Origin: Pyrinomonadaceae bacterium
GTDB taxonomy: Bacteria; Acidobacteriota; Blastocatellia; Pyrinomonadales; Pyrinomonadaceae
Direction of reading: 5' to 3'
Assembly (NCBI GenBank): GCA_019186825.1
Contig: JABARP010000022.1
Span: 1 to 64,000, forward strand
DNA: 64,000 nucleotides
This document shows positions 28,101 through 35,884 of the stretch, piece after piece. Numbering within the stretch: the stretch's first letter is position 1; each line of letters starts with the position of its first letter. The notes below the pieces were generated by a model. The model worked only from the letters and a program-made list of their open reading frames with translations, was not told where the DNA came from and searched no databases. Made by a program: the position numbers and the translations under genes.

Positions 28101-28289
28101 GAGGACGAAACGGGATTTTCGAATTTCGTCGTGATGCCGGACGTTTTCGAGTCGTACAGAGCGGTGATCAATCGGAATGATTTTCTGATAATACGAGGCG
28201 TCTTTGAAGAACGCGGAATGCTGAAAGCCCTTTATTTCACGCCGCTTAGCGGTATCTCGACCGAGGTCGTATCACACGATTTCAGATGA
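25167..28289 (+). CDS. dnaE2: Error-prone DNA polymerase III alpha subunit DnaE2 (ImuC)
   Basis: A 1,040-residue C-family polymerase that extends past lesions. The N-terminal PHP domain (ELHTRSAFSFL, LLDRDTFAGA) has lost metal ligands compared with the HxH and DHD of active PHP domains. The palm carries the catalytic aspartates in PDIDIDLPSGDDRE (about residue 380) and KIDLLGLGM (about 533). A helix-hairpin-helix and an OB fold (VVSVAGAVIIRQRPMTTKNVVFVTLED) follow. It lacks the C-terminal tau-binding domain of replicative DnaE, as DnaE2 should. Last gene of the imu operon; its end overlaps the convergent ygfZ gene by 8 bp. Confidence 0.95.
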   Translation: MSFCELHTRSAFSFLSSGSEPQRLAARAAELGIKSVGLLDRDTFAGAVRFYFEAKEQGIRSIIGAEVTLDDGTLLPLVALDLKGYQNLSRLITTSKLRSKKGEHFATRRDIEYHSAGLMCFTGGPDGLIHNSIKRGDGQLDLAWLKYVFEDRLYVELQRHHLRHEEAINQALLGLAHKLRVDYFASNGVYYADEKDRELYDVFTCIKNHTTIYDAGKLLSENSERYIKNERQMLRLFADIPEAVEITEEIAARVRFSMEELAYTFPDYPVPPGETMDSVLRQKAIERAQERYRDKAWPIRSQVLPRLEKEFRVIEMKRLAGYFLVVNDISDYCKANKILSQGRGSAANSVVCYTLGITAVDPIEHNLLFERFLSEKYEQYPDIDIDLPSGDDRESVIQHVYEKYGRRSSGMTANVICYRGKSAIREAGKTFGFGPEVLDRLSRLNSHYEQFKGDELYKRLKDEGFDATETYRLQKFSDIYHRILDFPRHLGQHSGGMVVSLDRLDGIVPLEPASMDGRTIIQWDKDDCEALKVVKIDLLGLGMMAVLRDSITLIREHHGVKLDLYRIPNNDKKVYDALQKGDTVGMFQVESRAQIAFLPKAKPRCFYDIVVQVAIIRPGPIVGNMLHSYLKRRQGFEEVSYPHESLAPILKRTLGVPLFQEQLLKIAMDIAGFSGGEADELRRAMGFKRPDRKMERITQNLRNGMTKNNIPEDVQDQIVDYTKAFANYGFPESHAYSFALLAYASAYYIIHFRACFMTAMFNNYPLGFYSAATLVKDAQRHGLHFRHLDVNLSDYDFTVEEVDGEKQVRVGLRFVRGLRETVGRAIVEERNRAGTFDDLADLLRRVPELNKREVRALSIAGALNFDNSIHRREALWQSELELRPKGTLFDQATKTEETDPHFLSRLEGVDLVAADLKKTGISIGRHPMSFVRERLNTLGILTAEQTRNLRRGDVVSVAGAVIIRQRPMTTKNVVFVTLEDETGFSNFVVMPDVFESYRAVINRNDFLIIRGVFEERGMLKALYFTPLSGISTEVVSHDFR

Positions 28290-29163
28290 AAGGCAGCGTC
28301 GAAACGACACACTCCGTCCCACCGGCAAAAAGCTTTGTGCCCGGCTCAAGAAAGTCGTACCGGACGAAACCGAGTGCGATGTGCTTGTCGAGTTTCGGCG
28401 AGAAGCGGACGGACGTGATGAGCCCTGCGTTCTTATCCTCGGCGGTTTTCAATTCGCTGCCCGCGTCGAGTTCCTGAGAGAGTTCAAGCCCCGAAAGACG
28501 CTTTGCGATATGCCCACGAAAATGAATTCTTGCGATAATTTCCTGCCCGATGTAGCAGCCTTTTTTGTACGAGATCATATCGTCGATGCCAAGCTCCGGC
28601 ACGACGGTCGTCTCGTCCATATCTTTACCGTAGAGCGGAACGCCGGACTCGATCCTCAGCGTCTCGAACGTTTCGTCGTCGATCTCGACAGCATCGTTCA
28701 ACGCGGTTTCAAATTCCCCGGTAGATCCATTCGGGATAAAGAAGCCTGCGCCGTAAGGCCGCTCAAAAACAAACGCGTCGCTGGCCGCGGCCGCTCTGAA
28801 TTTTTCGCTATCGCCGAAGACCTCAAAATTCGCATGGGTATCCGACAGGTCTTCGAGAATAAAATCTCCCGCAAAAGTGAACCGGTAAAGATTCTGCCAG
28901 AGCTTTTCGCGCGTCGCAGATTCGGTCTCGATGATGAATCGTTCCCCGCGTTTTGCGAAGGAAACAGCCGCGAGCAAGCGGCCTTGCGCATTAGGAAAAG
29001 CGGCGAGCATCGACCCACCGTCTTCGAGCGTCTTCACGTCGTTCGTGATCAGGCCGTCAAGGAACCGAAGCGCTTCCGACCCCGAAACCGCAAACAACCC
29101 GCGGCCTTCGCGTCGATATCCGGCGGCTCCGTTCCGCACTTTGTCGTAAATGTTCTCGGGCAT
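28282..29163 (-). CDS. ygfZ: Folate-binding protein YgfZ/GcvT-like, Fe-S enzyme maintenance
   Basis: A 293-residue tetrahydrofolate-binding protein of the GcvT fold. Members help assemble or repair [4Fe-4S] enzymes such as MiaB. The signature K-G-C-Y-x-G-Q-E is present (KKGCYIGQEIIARIHFRG, about residues 198-215) with its conserved Cys. The N-terminal part, GLFAVSGSEALRFLDGLITND, is the usual opening. A glycine-cleavage aminomethyltransferase is longer and lacks this motif. Located between dnaE2 and a uracil-DNA glycosylase whose family binds an Fe-S cluster, and near apbC and erpA. Confidence 0.87.
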   Translation of the reverse strand: MPENIYDKVRNGAAGYRREGRGLFAVSGSEALRFLDGLITNDVKTLEDGGSMLAAFPNAQGRLLAAVSFAKRGERFIIETESATREKLWQNLYRFTFAGDFILEDLSDTHANFEVFGDSEKFRAAAASDAFVFERPYGAGFFIPNGSTGEFETALNDAVEIDDETFETLRIESGVPLYGKDMDETTVVPELGIDDMISYKKGCYIGQEIIARIHFRGHIAKRLSGLELSQELDAGSELKTAEDKNAGLITSVRFSPKLDKHIALGFVRYDFLEPGTKLFAGGTECVVSTLPFI

Positions 29164-29181
29164 TTTTTCGTTTCTATTATT

Positions 29182-29778
29182 CTAGCAATTCTCGATTGCC
29201 TGCCTAAGCGCCTGAAAATGCGCAAGCTGGATATCGAGCCCTCTTTGCGACGCGATGACGAGCGGGCTTGGGTGATAAAGCGGCACGAGGATGCGGCCGT
29301 TCCAATGCTGGATCGTTCCGGCGTGTTCTTTCAGCGTGAACGAGTGAGCCTCGATGAGCTTCAGCGAATCGAGCCCGACGGCGCCGAGCGTCGCGACAAG
29401 CGGCGGATCGATCAGCTCAAGAAGCCTGCGAAGATAGTGCGAACAATTGCGTATCTCGGCACGTGTCGGCTTTCGGTTGGCGTCCGTCGCAGAACGCGGG
29501 CTGCACATCACGGCGCTTGTCAGAAAAACGTCGTCGCGGCTCAGACCGATCGAATCGAACAGGATCTGAAGGTTGTCGCCGGATTTATCGCCCGTGAAGG
29601 GCCTGCGTGTCCGGTCCGCACCCGCCCTTCCCGGCGCCTCGCCGACGAAAAAGACCTTCGGGTCCAGAGAGCCGTTCAATTCGCTCAAAACCGCCGTTTT
29701 ATCGGCAAGATCGGGACAGATCGTGCATACCTGGGCCTCGATATAAATGGCTTTGAACGCTTCGAACTTCCCGCTCAT
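29182..29778 (-). CDS. Uracil-DNA glycosylase of the Fe-S (family 4/5) type
   Basis: A 198-residue base-excision enzyme that removes uracil from DNA. Four cysteines placed for a [4Fe-4S] cluster are visible: C18 and C21 (VCTIC), then VMCSP and IRNC further on, as in thermophile family 4 enzymes. Motif 1 begins GEAPG like family 4 but continues [17 protein letters not shown], closer to family 5. Motif 2 is YHPSPL instead of the family 4 HPAALL. Subfamily is therefore uncertain. The neighbouring ygfZ, 18 bp downstream, may support its cluster. Confidence 0.85.
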   Translation of the reverse strand: MSGKFEAFKAIYIEAQVCTICPDLADKTAVLSELNGSLDPKVFFVGEAPGRAGADRTRRPFTGDKSGDNLQILFDSIGLSRDDVFLTSAVMCSPRSATDANRKPTRAEIRNCSHYLRRLLELIDPPLVATLGAVGLDSLKLIEAHSFTLKEHAGTIQHWNGRILVPLYHPSPLVIASQRGLDIQLAHFQALRQAIENC

Positions 29779-29952
29779 AGCTCAATTCTATCGGATGGAG
29801 CGACGCCGGGCGAAATTCGCCGGATCTCCGCACAACGGCTCTTGCAACAAGGAAACCCGCGGACGAGTTTGTTACAATTTAGTTGAAGCAAAACCTCAAA
29901 AGTGTGTGCTAGATGTTGAGCTTATTAGGAATATAGACTTAGTCAATAGATT

Positions 29953-31038
29953 ATGAGCCAAGTAACAGAAGAAATCGTCCTGGACTCCCTCCGGAAGATC
30001 ATTGACCCCGATCTCCGAAAGGACATTGTAAAGCTGGGGTTCGTTAAAGACCTTGCGATCGACGGCGGCAAGGTATCGTTCAGAATCGTTCTGACGACGC
30101 CCGCCTGCCCGGTCAAAGAAGAAATGGAATCGCAGGCACAGGCGCTTGTTTCGGCCATCGAAGGCGTAACGGAGGTCAACGTAACGATGGACGCCGAAGT
30201 GCCGAAAGGCCGTGGCGTAAAAGATAACGTTGCGGTTCCGGGCGTCAAGAATATCATTGCCGTCTCAAGCGGAAAGGGCGGCGTCGGAAAATCGACCGTC
30301 GCGGTGAATCTCGCAGTTTCGCTTGCGCAGAATGGCGCGAAGGTCGGGCTGATGGACGCCGACGTTTACGGGCCGAACGTCCCGCTGATGCTCGGTACGG
30401 GTTTCGAGCAGCCGCCGGTATTTAACGGCCAGCTTATCCCGCTCGAAGCACACGGCGTGAAGATGATCTCGATGGCGCTGCTCGTTCCGCAGGATAAACC
30501 GATGATCCTCCGCGGGCCGATGCTGCACGGTATCGTCCGCCAATTCTTGACCGACGTGAACTGGGGCGAGCTCGACTATCTCGTCGTCGATATGCCGCCG
30601 GGAACAGGCGATGTCCAGCTCAGCTTGGCGCAGCTCGTGCCGGTGCAGGGAGCGGTCATTGTAACGACGCCGCAGGAGGTATCGCTTGCGGACGTCCGAC
30701 GAGCGGTCAAGATGTTCGAGCAGGTGAATGTGCCGGTCCTCGGCGTGATCGAAAACATGTCGTACTTTGTCGCGCCGGATACGGGAACGCGGTACAACAT
30801 TTTCGGCGAGGGCGGCGGCAAAAAACTTGCGGATGAATATGGGCTGAAGTTCCTCGGTGAAGTGCCGTTGGGCCTCGAGGTTCGCGAGGGCGGCGACAAA
30901 GGCATTCCGGTCGTCATTTCGGCACCGGGTTCGCCACAGACCGCAGCGTTCCTGAAGGTCGCCGAAGAGGTCGCACGCGAGATCTCGATCGAGGCAATGA
31001 AGCCGGAACTTACGATCCTGAGCAAAGCCCATTCCTAA
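29953..31038 (+). CDS. apbC: Mrp/ApbC iron-sulfur cluster carrier P-loop ATPase
   Basis: A 361-residue protein. An N-terminal MIP18-like domain (residues 1-85, VLDSLRKIIDPDLRKDIVKLGFVKDL) is joined to the ATPase with deviant Walker A SGKGGVGKSTVAVNLA (about 107-122), MDADVYGPN, DYLVVDMPPGTGD and VITTPQEVSL. The CxxC found near the C-terminus of some homologues is absent. It carries and delivers [4Fe-4S] clusters to apoproteins. With ygfZ and the nearby erpA it adds to an Fe-S theme. The gene has its own upstream gap of 174 bp, divergent from the UDG gene. Confidence 0.92.
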   Translation: MSQVTEEIVLDSLRKIIDPDLRKDIVKLGFVKDLAIDGGKVSFRIVLTTPACPVKEEMESQAQALVSAIEGVTEVNVTMDAEVPKGRGVKDNVAVPGVKNIIAVSSGKGGVGKSTVAVNLAVSLAQNGAKVGLMDADVYGPNVPLMLGTGFEQPPVFNGQLIPLEAHGVKMISMALLVPQDKPMILRGPMLHGIVRQFLTDVNWGELDYLVVDMPPGTGDVQLSLAQLVPVQGAVIVTTPQEVSLADVRRAVKMFEQVNVPVLGVIENMSYFVAPDTGTRYNIFGEGGGKKLADEYGLKFLGEVPLGLEVREGGDKGIPVVISAPGSPQTAAFLKVAEEVAREISIEAMKPELTILSKAHS

Positions 31039-31039
31039 A

Positions 31040-33733
31040 TTAGGAAAGCGAGCGGAGCGTCTCAAGGAGCTTTTTGTACTTCTCTTCTTCGGATCTCGAG
31101 AGAAGGCTTGCGGCCTTTAGTTTCTCGAAATAGGGTTTCGCGAGTTCGAAATTCTCTTTCGCGGTCTTGATATTAGCGGGAGTGCGGCCTTTAGCGAGAG
31201 CGGCATTCCCGAGACCCGAATAGATGTCGGCGTATTGCTCGTCGGTTTGCGTTTCGGCTGAAAGGCGGCCGGCCATCTTCAAGGCTTTTGTGTAGATCGC
31301 GGTCGCCTCATCAGGCTTTTTGCCTTTCACCAGCCAGTCCCCAAAATAAGTGTGCGTTACGACGTAGTTGTCCATCGAGTAGTTATAATTCGGGTCGGCA
31401 CCAAAAACGTCATCATACATCGTCACGGAGCGATGAAATTCGGCATAGCAATCCGCCGTCCGGCCTGCGCGGCAGAGTGCGTCTGCGTAGTTCCCGACGA
31501 GCGTTGCGAGGTTCATTTTTGAAGAGTAGTTCTTCGAATCGTCGGCCGCGATCTCTTCGGCCAGCTTGACGGCCTTAACACCAAACTCCAGCCCGGCATT
31601 CGCATCGCCGGCCTCGGTCCCGGCGGCAGCAACACGGCCATACATCATCGCCAAATTGTATTTGTATTTTGCTACACCCTTATTCTCCTCATAGATCCGT
31701 TCAACAGTTGGTACGGCATTGCGCATATGCTGGAGAGAGGCGGCAAAGTCCTTTCTCATATAGGTAATATCACCCAGCCGAACTTCGCAGGCAGCAACGG
31801 CCATCGCCTTCTTCAGATCGTCGGGTGCAGCGGCAAGATCGGCTTTCGTCATTGCCAACGCCGTTAGTTGGATATCGAGCGCTCCGTCGAAATCGCCAAG
31901 CTGTTCGCGCACCTGACTCGCTCGATTGTATGAGTCGATCGCGGCACCACGATCGTTCTCAACCCCACGACGTTCGATCTCCTGCGTGTAAGAAACGGAC
32001 TTATCGCAATGTTCCTTGGCCTCTGCGAAAGTGCCTGTGGCCCAAAGGCCTTCGCACAAGCGCATTTCCCCATTCCGAATGCCGATAATATCCTCGACGC
32101 TATCCTGATCGGCGTCGAAAAGCTCTTGCCTGATCGCCAGAGATTTGCGATAGCTCTCAACGGCCCCTTTCGAGTCGCCAAGGCCGGTCGATCTGAACGG
32201 ATTTCCCAGAAGATCGCCGATCTTCTCATAACCTTCGGCGATCTCGCGTTTAAGCGCAGGTTCAGCTACGCCTTCGGCAGCGAGTCCGTCGAGGTATCGG
32301 AGCCCGTCGGTTACCATCTTGTGCCGCAGTTCGGTCGTGCCGGCGATGTTCGCCATCCCGTCGTAGTATTCGAAGATCATACTCCGGGAAAGTTCGCGAA
32401 CCTGTGCAAAGCGTTGCTCTGCCAACTGCCGTTCGCGATTTGCGACCGTGTATTGCCACGCCGAGATGCCGGTTGCCGCAATAAGCAGAGCCGCGGCGAC
32501 CGACACACCGATCGCACCCGTTCGGTGACGCCGAAGGAATTTCTTCAACCGGTATGAGCTTGAGTCGGCCGTGGCCGTGACGGGTAAACCCGCCTGGAAT
32601 TTGCGAATATCCTCGGCGAACTCTTCGACCGATTGATACCGGCGATCTTGTTCGCGGCGTAAAGCTTTCAGGACGATGTTGTCGAGGTCTCCCTGCAGAC
32701 GCTTTGGTTCGACGCCGGTGACATCTGATCTTTCCGTAATTCGCACAAGCGGATCTGCATCGTCGGTTTCCGAAGCGTGGCTTGCCGTCTTACCCGATTC
32801 GCGTGTCCGCGCAGCGGTCGAGGGCCGACGCGGCTCACCCGAGAGCAGAAACTGGATCAGCTCATTCGGGGCCTTTCCCTTTGTGTCAAAAGGACGCTCG
32901 CCCGTCAGCAGTTCGTAAAGGATCACGCCGAGGCTGTAAACATCGGTCGAGGTCGAGGTCGCCTTCCCCTCGATCTGCTCGGGCGAAGCATATTCGGGCG
33001 TCATGACACGAAATTGGGTCACGGTTGCCTCATCGGTATCGGCGCTCCAATCGGGTGAGAGCAGCTTTGCAATGCCGAAATCAAGAAGCTTTGGCTCGCC
33101 GTCCCTTGTAACGAGGATGTTCGAGGGTTTCAGGTCGCGATGGACGACAAGGTTGCGATGTGCTGCAGTGACCGCCGAACAGACCTTTCGGAAGAGGGCG
33201 AGACGCTCGTCGAGGCCGTACTTCTCCGCCGCGCAGAACTCGCGTATCTCGCGGCCATCGACGTATTCCATTACGAAGTACGGAAGGCCGTCGGTCGTCG
33301 AACCGCCGTCGAGCATTCGAGCAATATTCGGATGATCAAGCGCGGCTAGTATCTGCCGCTCGATCAGGAAACGCTTGAGAACAAGGCCCGTGTCCATTCC
33401 GCGTTTGATGAGCTTTAGAGCGACTTGCTGCGAAAAGCCCTCGCCGGTGTGGTGTGCGAGATAGACGGTTCCCATGCCGCCGGAACCAAGCTTTTCAACG
33501 ATGGTGTAATCGTCGATGGAGTCCGGCATATCGTCGCCTTCATGCCCGCCGTGTAAGACGATGGCCGGCTTCTCGATAAAATCTTCAGCCTCGTGGTCGG
33601 CTTTTATTAGACGCTCGACATCTGCTCTGAGAGATAGGTCAAGCCCGTCGAGGAACGCCCGGCGTTCTTGCGGCCGCATTTCGCTCACAGCAGCGAAAGC
33701 GTCTTTAATTAGTTTCCATTTTGTCGGGTCCAT
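31040..33733 (-). CDS. Membrane Ser/Thr protein kinase with extracytoplasmic TPR domain
   Basis: About 897 residues from the ATG at 33733 (a TTG four codons upstream is possible). An N-terminal helical leader of about 75 residues precedes a PknB-like kinase: glycine loop LGSGGMGTVYLA, VALKLIKRG (lysine), catalytic VHRDLKPSNILV, LLDFGIAKLL and the activation segment ending TPEYASPEQ. All catalytic residues are present, so it should be active. One membrane helix (GAIGVSVAAALLIAATGISAW, about 410-430) leads to a long periplasmic stretch of TPR-like helices. It follows an ECF sigma factor on the same strand (42 bp), a pairing common in Acidobacteriota that probably forms a signalling unit. Confidence 0.92.
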   Translation of the reverse strand: MDPTKWKLIKDAFAAVSEMRPQERRAFLDGLDLSLRADVERLIKADHEAEDFIEKPAIVLHGGHEGDDMPDSIDDYTIVEKLGSGGMGTVYLAHHTGEGFSQQVALKLIKRGMDTGLVLKRFLIERQILAALDHPNIARMLDGGSTTDGLPYFVMEYVDGREIREFCAAEKYGLDERLALFRKVCSAVTAAHRNLVVHRDLKPSNILVTRDGEPKLLDFGIAKLLSPDWSADTDEATVTQFRVMTPEYASPEQIEGKATSTSTDVYSLGVILYELLTGERPFDTKGKAPNELIQFLLSGEPRRPSTAARTRESGKTASHASETDDADPLVRITERSDVTGVEPKRLQGDLDNIVLKALRREQDRRYQSVEEFAEDIRKFQAGLPVTATADSSSYRLKKFLRRHRTGAIGVSVAAALLIAATGISAWQYTVANRERQLAEQRFAQVRELSRSMIFEYYDGMANIAGTTELRHKMVTDGLRYLDGLAAEGVAEPALKREIAEGYEKIGDLLGNPFRSTGLGDSKGAVESYRKSLAIRQELFDADQDSVEDIIGIRNGEMRLCEGLWATGTFAEAKEHCDKSVSYTQEIERRGVENDRGAAIDSYNRASQVREQLGDFDGALDIQLTALAMTKADLAAAPDDLKKAMAVAACEVRLGDITYMRKDFAASLQHMRNAVPTVERIYEENKGVAKYKYNLAMMYGRVAAAGTEAGDANAGLEFGVKAVKLAEEIAADDSKNYSSKMNLATLVGNYADALCRAGRTADCYAEFHRSVTMYDDVFGADPNYNYSMDNYVVTHTYFGDWLVKGKKPDEATAIYTKALKMAGRLSAETQTDEQYADIYSGLGNAALAKGRTPANIKTAKENFELAKPYFEKLKAASLLSRSEEEKYKKLLETLRSLS

Positions 33734-33775
33734 CGTCGTCCACAACCACTACGCGTAAGATAGTTCGATTTTGGC

Positions 33776-34336
33776 TCAGCCGCAGTTTATTCGATCGAAA
33801 AGCCAGGCTCGGGCCGACGCCCATTCCCTTTTAACGGTTGCGGGTGAGATCTTCAGCACTTCGGCGGCCTCTTCAATAGAAAGGCCCGCAAAATATCGAA
33901 GTTCGACGACGCGGGCCTGATCCTGGTCAAATTTTTCGAGTTCGCACAATGCAGCGTCGAGGTCGAGCAGCTCCTGATCGGCCGCGATCGAGACGCCGAG
34001 CGAATCGTCGAGCGGCACCTTTTCAACATCGCGTTTTTTTGAGCGGCGTGCCCGAGCCGCATCGATGAGTATCCGACGCATCGCCTGAGCGGCAATGGCA
34101 AAGAACTGGCCGCGGTTCGCCCAATCGACCGTGCGCTGTTCGGTCAGTTTGAAATAGGCTTCGTGGACGAGTTCAGTCGTCTGCAGCGAGGCCTCATATT
34201 CGCGATTGAGAAAGCTGCCGGCAAGGCGGCGAAGTTCGTTATAGACGAGCGGGAGCAGGCGGTCGAGAGCTTCGCGATCTTTCGCATCGCCGCTCTTTCC
34301 GAGTTCATTCAGCAATAGCGTGACTTCGGTCGCCAT
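33776..34336 (-). CDS. ECF sigma factor of the kinase-linked type (TIGR02999-like)
   Basis: A 186-residue sigma factor beginning at the ATG at 34336 (MATEVTLLLNELG); an in-frame start eight codons earlier is less likely. Region 2 is LVHEAYFKL to FFAIAAQAMRRILIDAARARRSKKR; region 4 is ELRYFAGLSIEEAAEVLKISPATVKREWASARAWL. The phrase AMRRILIDAARARR and the absence of a linked anti-sigma gene fit the subgroup that is controlled through a partner Ser/Thr kinase, the gene that follows. Confidence 0.9.
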   Translation of the reverse strand: MATEVTLLLNELGKSGDAKDREALDRLLPLVYNELRRLAGSFLNREYEASLQTTELVHEAYFKLTEQRTVDWANRGQFFAIAAQAMRRILIDAARARRSKKRDVEKVPLDDSLGVSIAADQELLDLDAALCELEKFDQDQARVVELRYFAGLSIEEAAEVLKISPATVKREWASARAWLFDRINCG

Positions 34337-34595
34337 TGCGGCATATTTTAGCACACGCAAGGCCTAACGCGAGCGGATATTTCTCTTGTATTTTCAAAGA
34401 TTTATGGCCATTGGGCCACGCGGTTTTTTCGGGGAATATCACGCAAGGTATCCGCCCGGAGTTTCGGGGCCGAACCTGCCAAAACGAAGCAACATTTTTT
34501 GAGGCGTGAGCCAAATTCCGACGGATCTACGCGTATTGGTTTGAAGCCTGATCCACCATCGACACGGCCGGGACTTCGGAGGAACAAGATCCTAT

Positions 34596-35873
34596 ATGAA
34601 ACGCATACTTAGCTTATTGCTCACATTGGCCATTCTTTCGCCCGCAACATTCGCCGACTGGAAACTATCGCAGAAAACGACGCCAGGCGGGTCGAACATG
34701 GGTATGATCACGACGATCTACTTAAAAGGCGTCAGGCAGCGAACCGAGATGAAGATGGATATGGATCCCGAAACCGCTGCGGCGATGAGTCAGATGGGTT
34801 CAATGGCGTCCCAAATGATGCCGGAGATGCCGATCTCGATCCAGCAATGCGATCTGAAACAGGACCTTTACCTGAGCGACCGCAACAAGCAGTTCTTCAT
34901 CGATTACTACGACTGGTCGTCCGTACCGCCGGAGAAACTCGCCCGCCGCGGCAATCAGAAGATCACGATCAAGGGAACCGTAACGATCGATTCCTGGGTC
35001 GTCGATTCCGGCAAGCGGCAAAAGATGTTCGGCCTCGATGCAAAGTGGCTCAAGTGGACGCAGACGATCGAGACCTCGCCCGACGCATGCCAAACGTCCG
35101 AACCGGTAAAGATGGAGTTCGAAGGCTGGTTCGTGCAGTTGTCGGTCGAGTCACAGTCCTGCCCGACGAATCGCCCGCCTCCGACAGGCGGCGGATGCAT
35201 GCCGAAGATGATCTTCAAACGCATCGCCAATCCGGGATTTATGCTCACCGGCACGAGAAAGACCTATCTCAACGGCAAACTTACCGACACTTCGAAGGTC
35301 GAGACACTCGATCTTTCCAGTGCGACTCTCGCACAGTCACTCTTTGACGTGCCGACCAACCCGTGGATCGAGGTCGAGTCCATGGCCGCTTTGATGAAAA
35401 AGCAAATAAATATCGATACGTCCGCGAAGACGGTCTTCTCCGACGGCGGCAAATCGCAGAAGACGATCGCTATCGACTATTTCTCGGGCAAGGCGAACAA
35501 GGTCGATCAGGATGCGTTGCGTTCGTACATTTCGAGCAAAGTGAGTTCTGCAGGGATGAGCGGATATTTGGTCTCGTCGGCGGCAGACATCGCGGGCGGA
35601 AAATTCGCGAATGTCATCGGCGTTGAGATCAAAAAGACAAAGGAATCCGGAGCGGCAAAGATCGGAGGCCTTTTCGGAAAGATCACCGGATCGACCGATG
35701 CGGCAAAAGCAGGAACGACTTCCGCCGAGATCGTCGTAACGCTTTACGGAAGCGACGGGAAGACGGTCGTTGCCTCAATGCCTGCGACCGCCGAGGTTAA
35801 AGGCCAGCCTGATGACGCCGTCAGGGCAGCGATAGACCAGGTGATCGGAAGCCTGCTCGCGAAGGCAAAATAA
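34596..35873 (+). CDS. Exported protein of unknown function (DUF4412-like N-terminus)
   Basis: A 425-residue protein with a signal peptide (KRILSLLLTLAILSPATFA), behind a GGAGGAACAAG site. The N-terminal half (DWKLSQKTTPGGSNMGMITTIYLKGVRQRTEMKM) resembles proteins that detect or bind via a lipocalin-like beta sheet, with paired Cys (QQCDLK, DACQTS, QSCPTN, GGCMPK) suggesting disulfides. The C-terminal third (TIAIDYFSGKANKVDQDALRSYISSKV) includes a GLFGKITGSTDAAKAGTTSAEIVVTL linker and strand, possibly a second small domain. First of three consecutive secreted genes with tight spacing. Function unknown. Confidence 0.72.
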   Translation: MKRILSLLLTLAILSPATFADWKLSQKTTPGGSNMGMITTIYLKGVRQRTEMKMDMDPETAAAMSQMGSMASQMMPEMPISIQQCDLKQDLYLSDRNKQFFIDYYDWSSVPPEKLARRGNQKITIKGTVTIDSWVVDSGKRQKMFGLDAKWLKWTQTIETSPDACQTSEPVKMEFEGWFVQLSVESQSCPTNRPPPTGGGCMPKMIFKRIANPGFMLTGTRKTYLNGKLTDTSKVETLDLSSATLAQSLFDVPTNPWIEVESMAALMKKQINIDTSAKTVFSDGGKSQKTIAIDYFSGKANKVDQDALRSYISSKVSSAGMSGYLVSSAADIAGGKFANVIGVEIKKTKESGAAKIGGLFGKITGSTDAAKAGTTSAEIVVTLYGSDGKTVVASMPATAEVKGQPDDAVRAAIDQVIGSLLAKAK

Positions 35874-35884
35874 CGGAGGCCTGT

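Noticed and set aside
28381..29886. A 501-codon open frame on the plus strand opposite ygfZ and the uracil-DNA glycosylase.
   Set aside because: It lies antisense to two well-recognised genes and its product is Arg-rich with no known motif; long antisense frames are expected from the codon bias of this genome.
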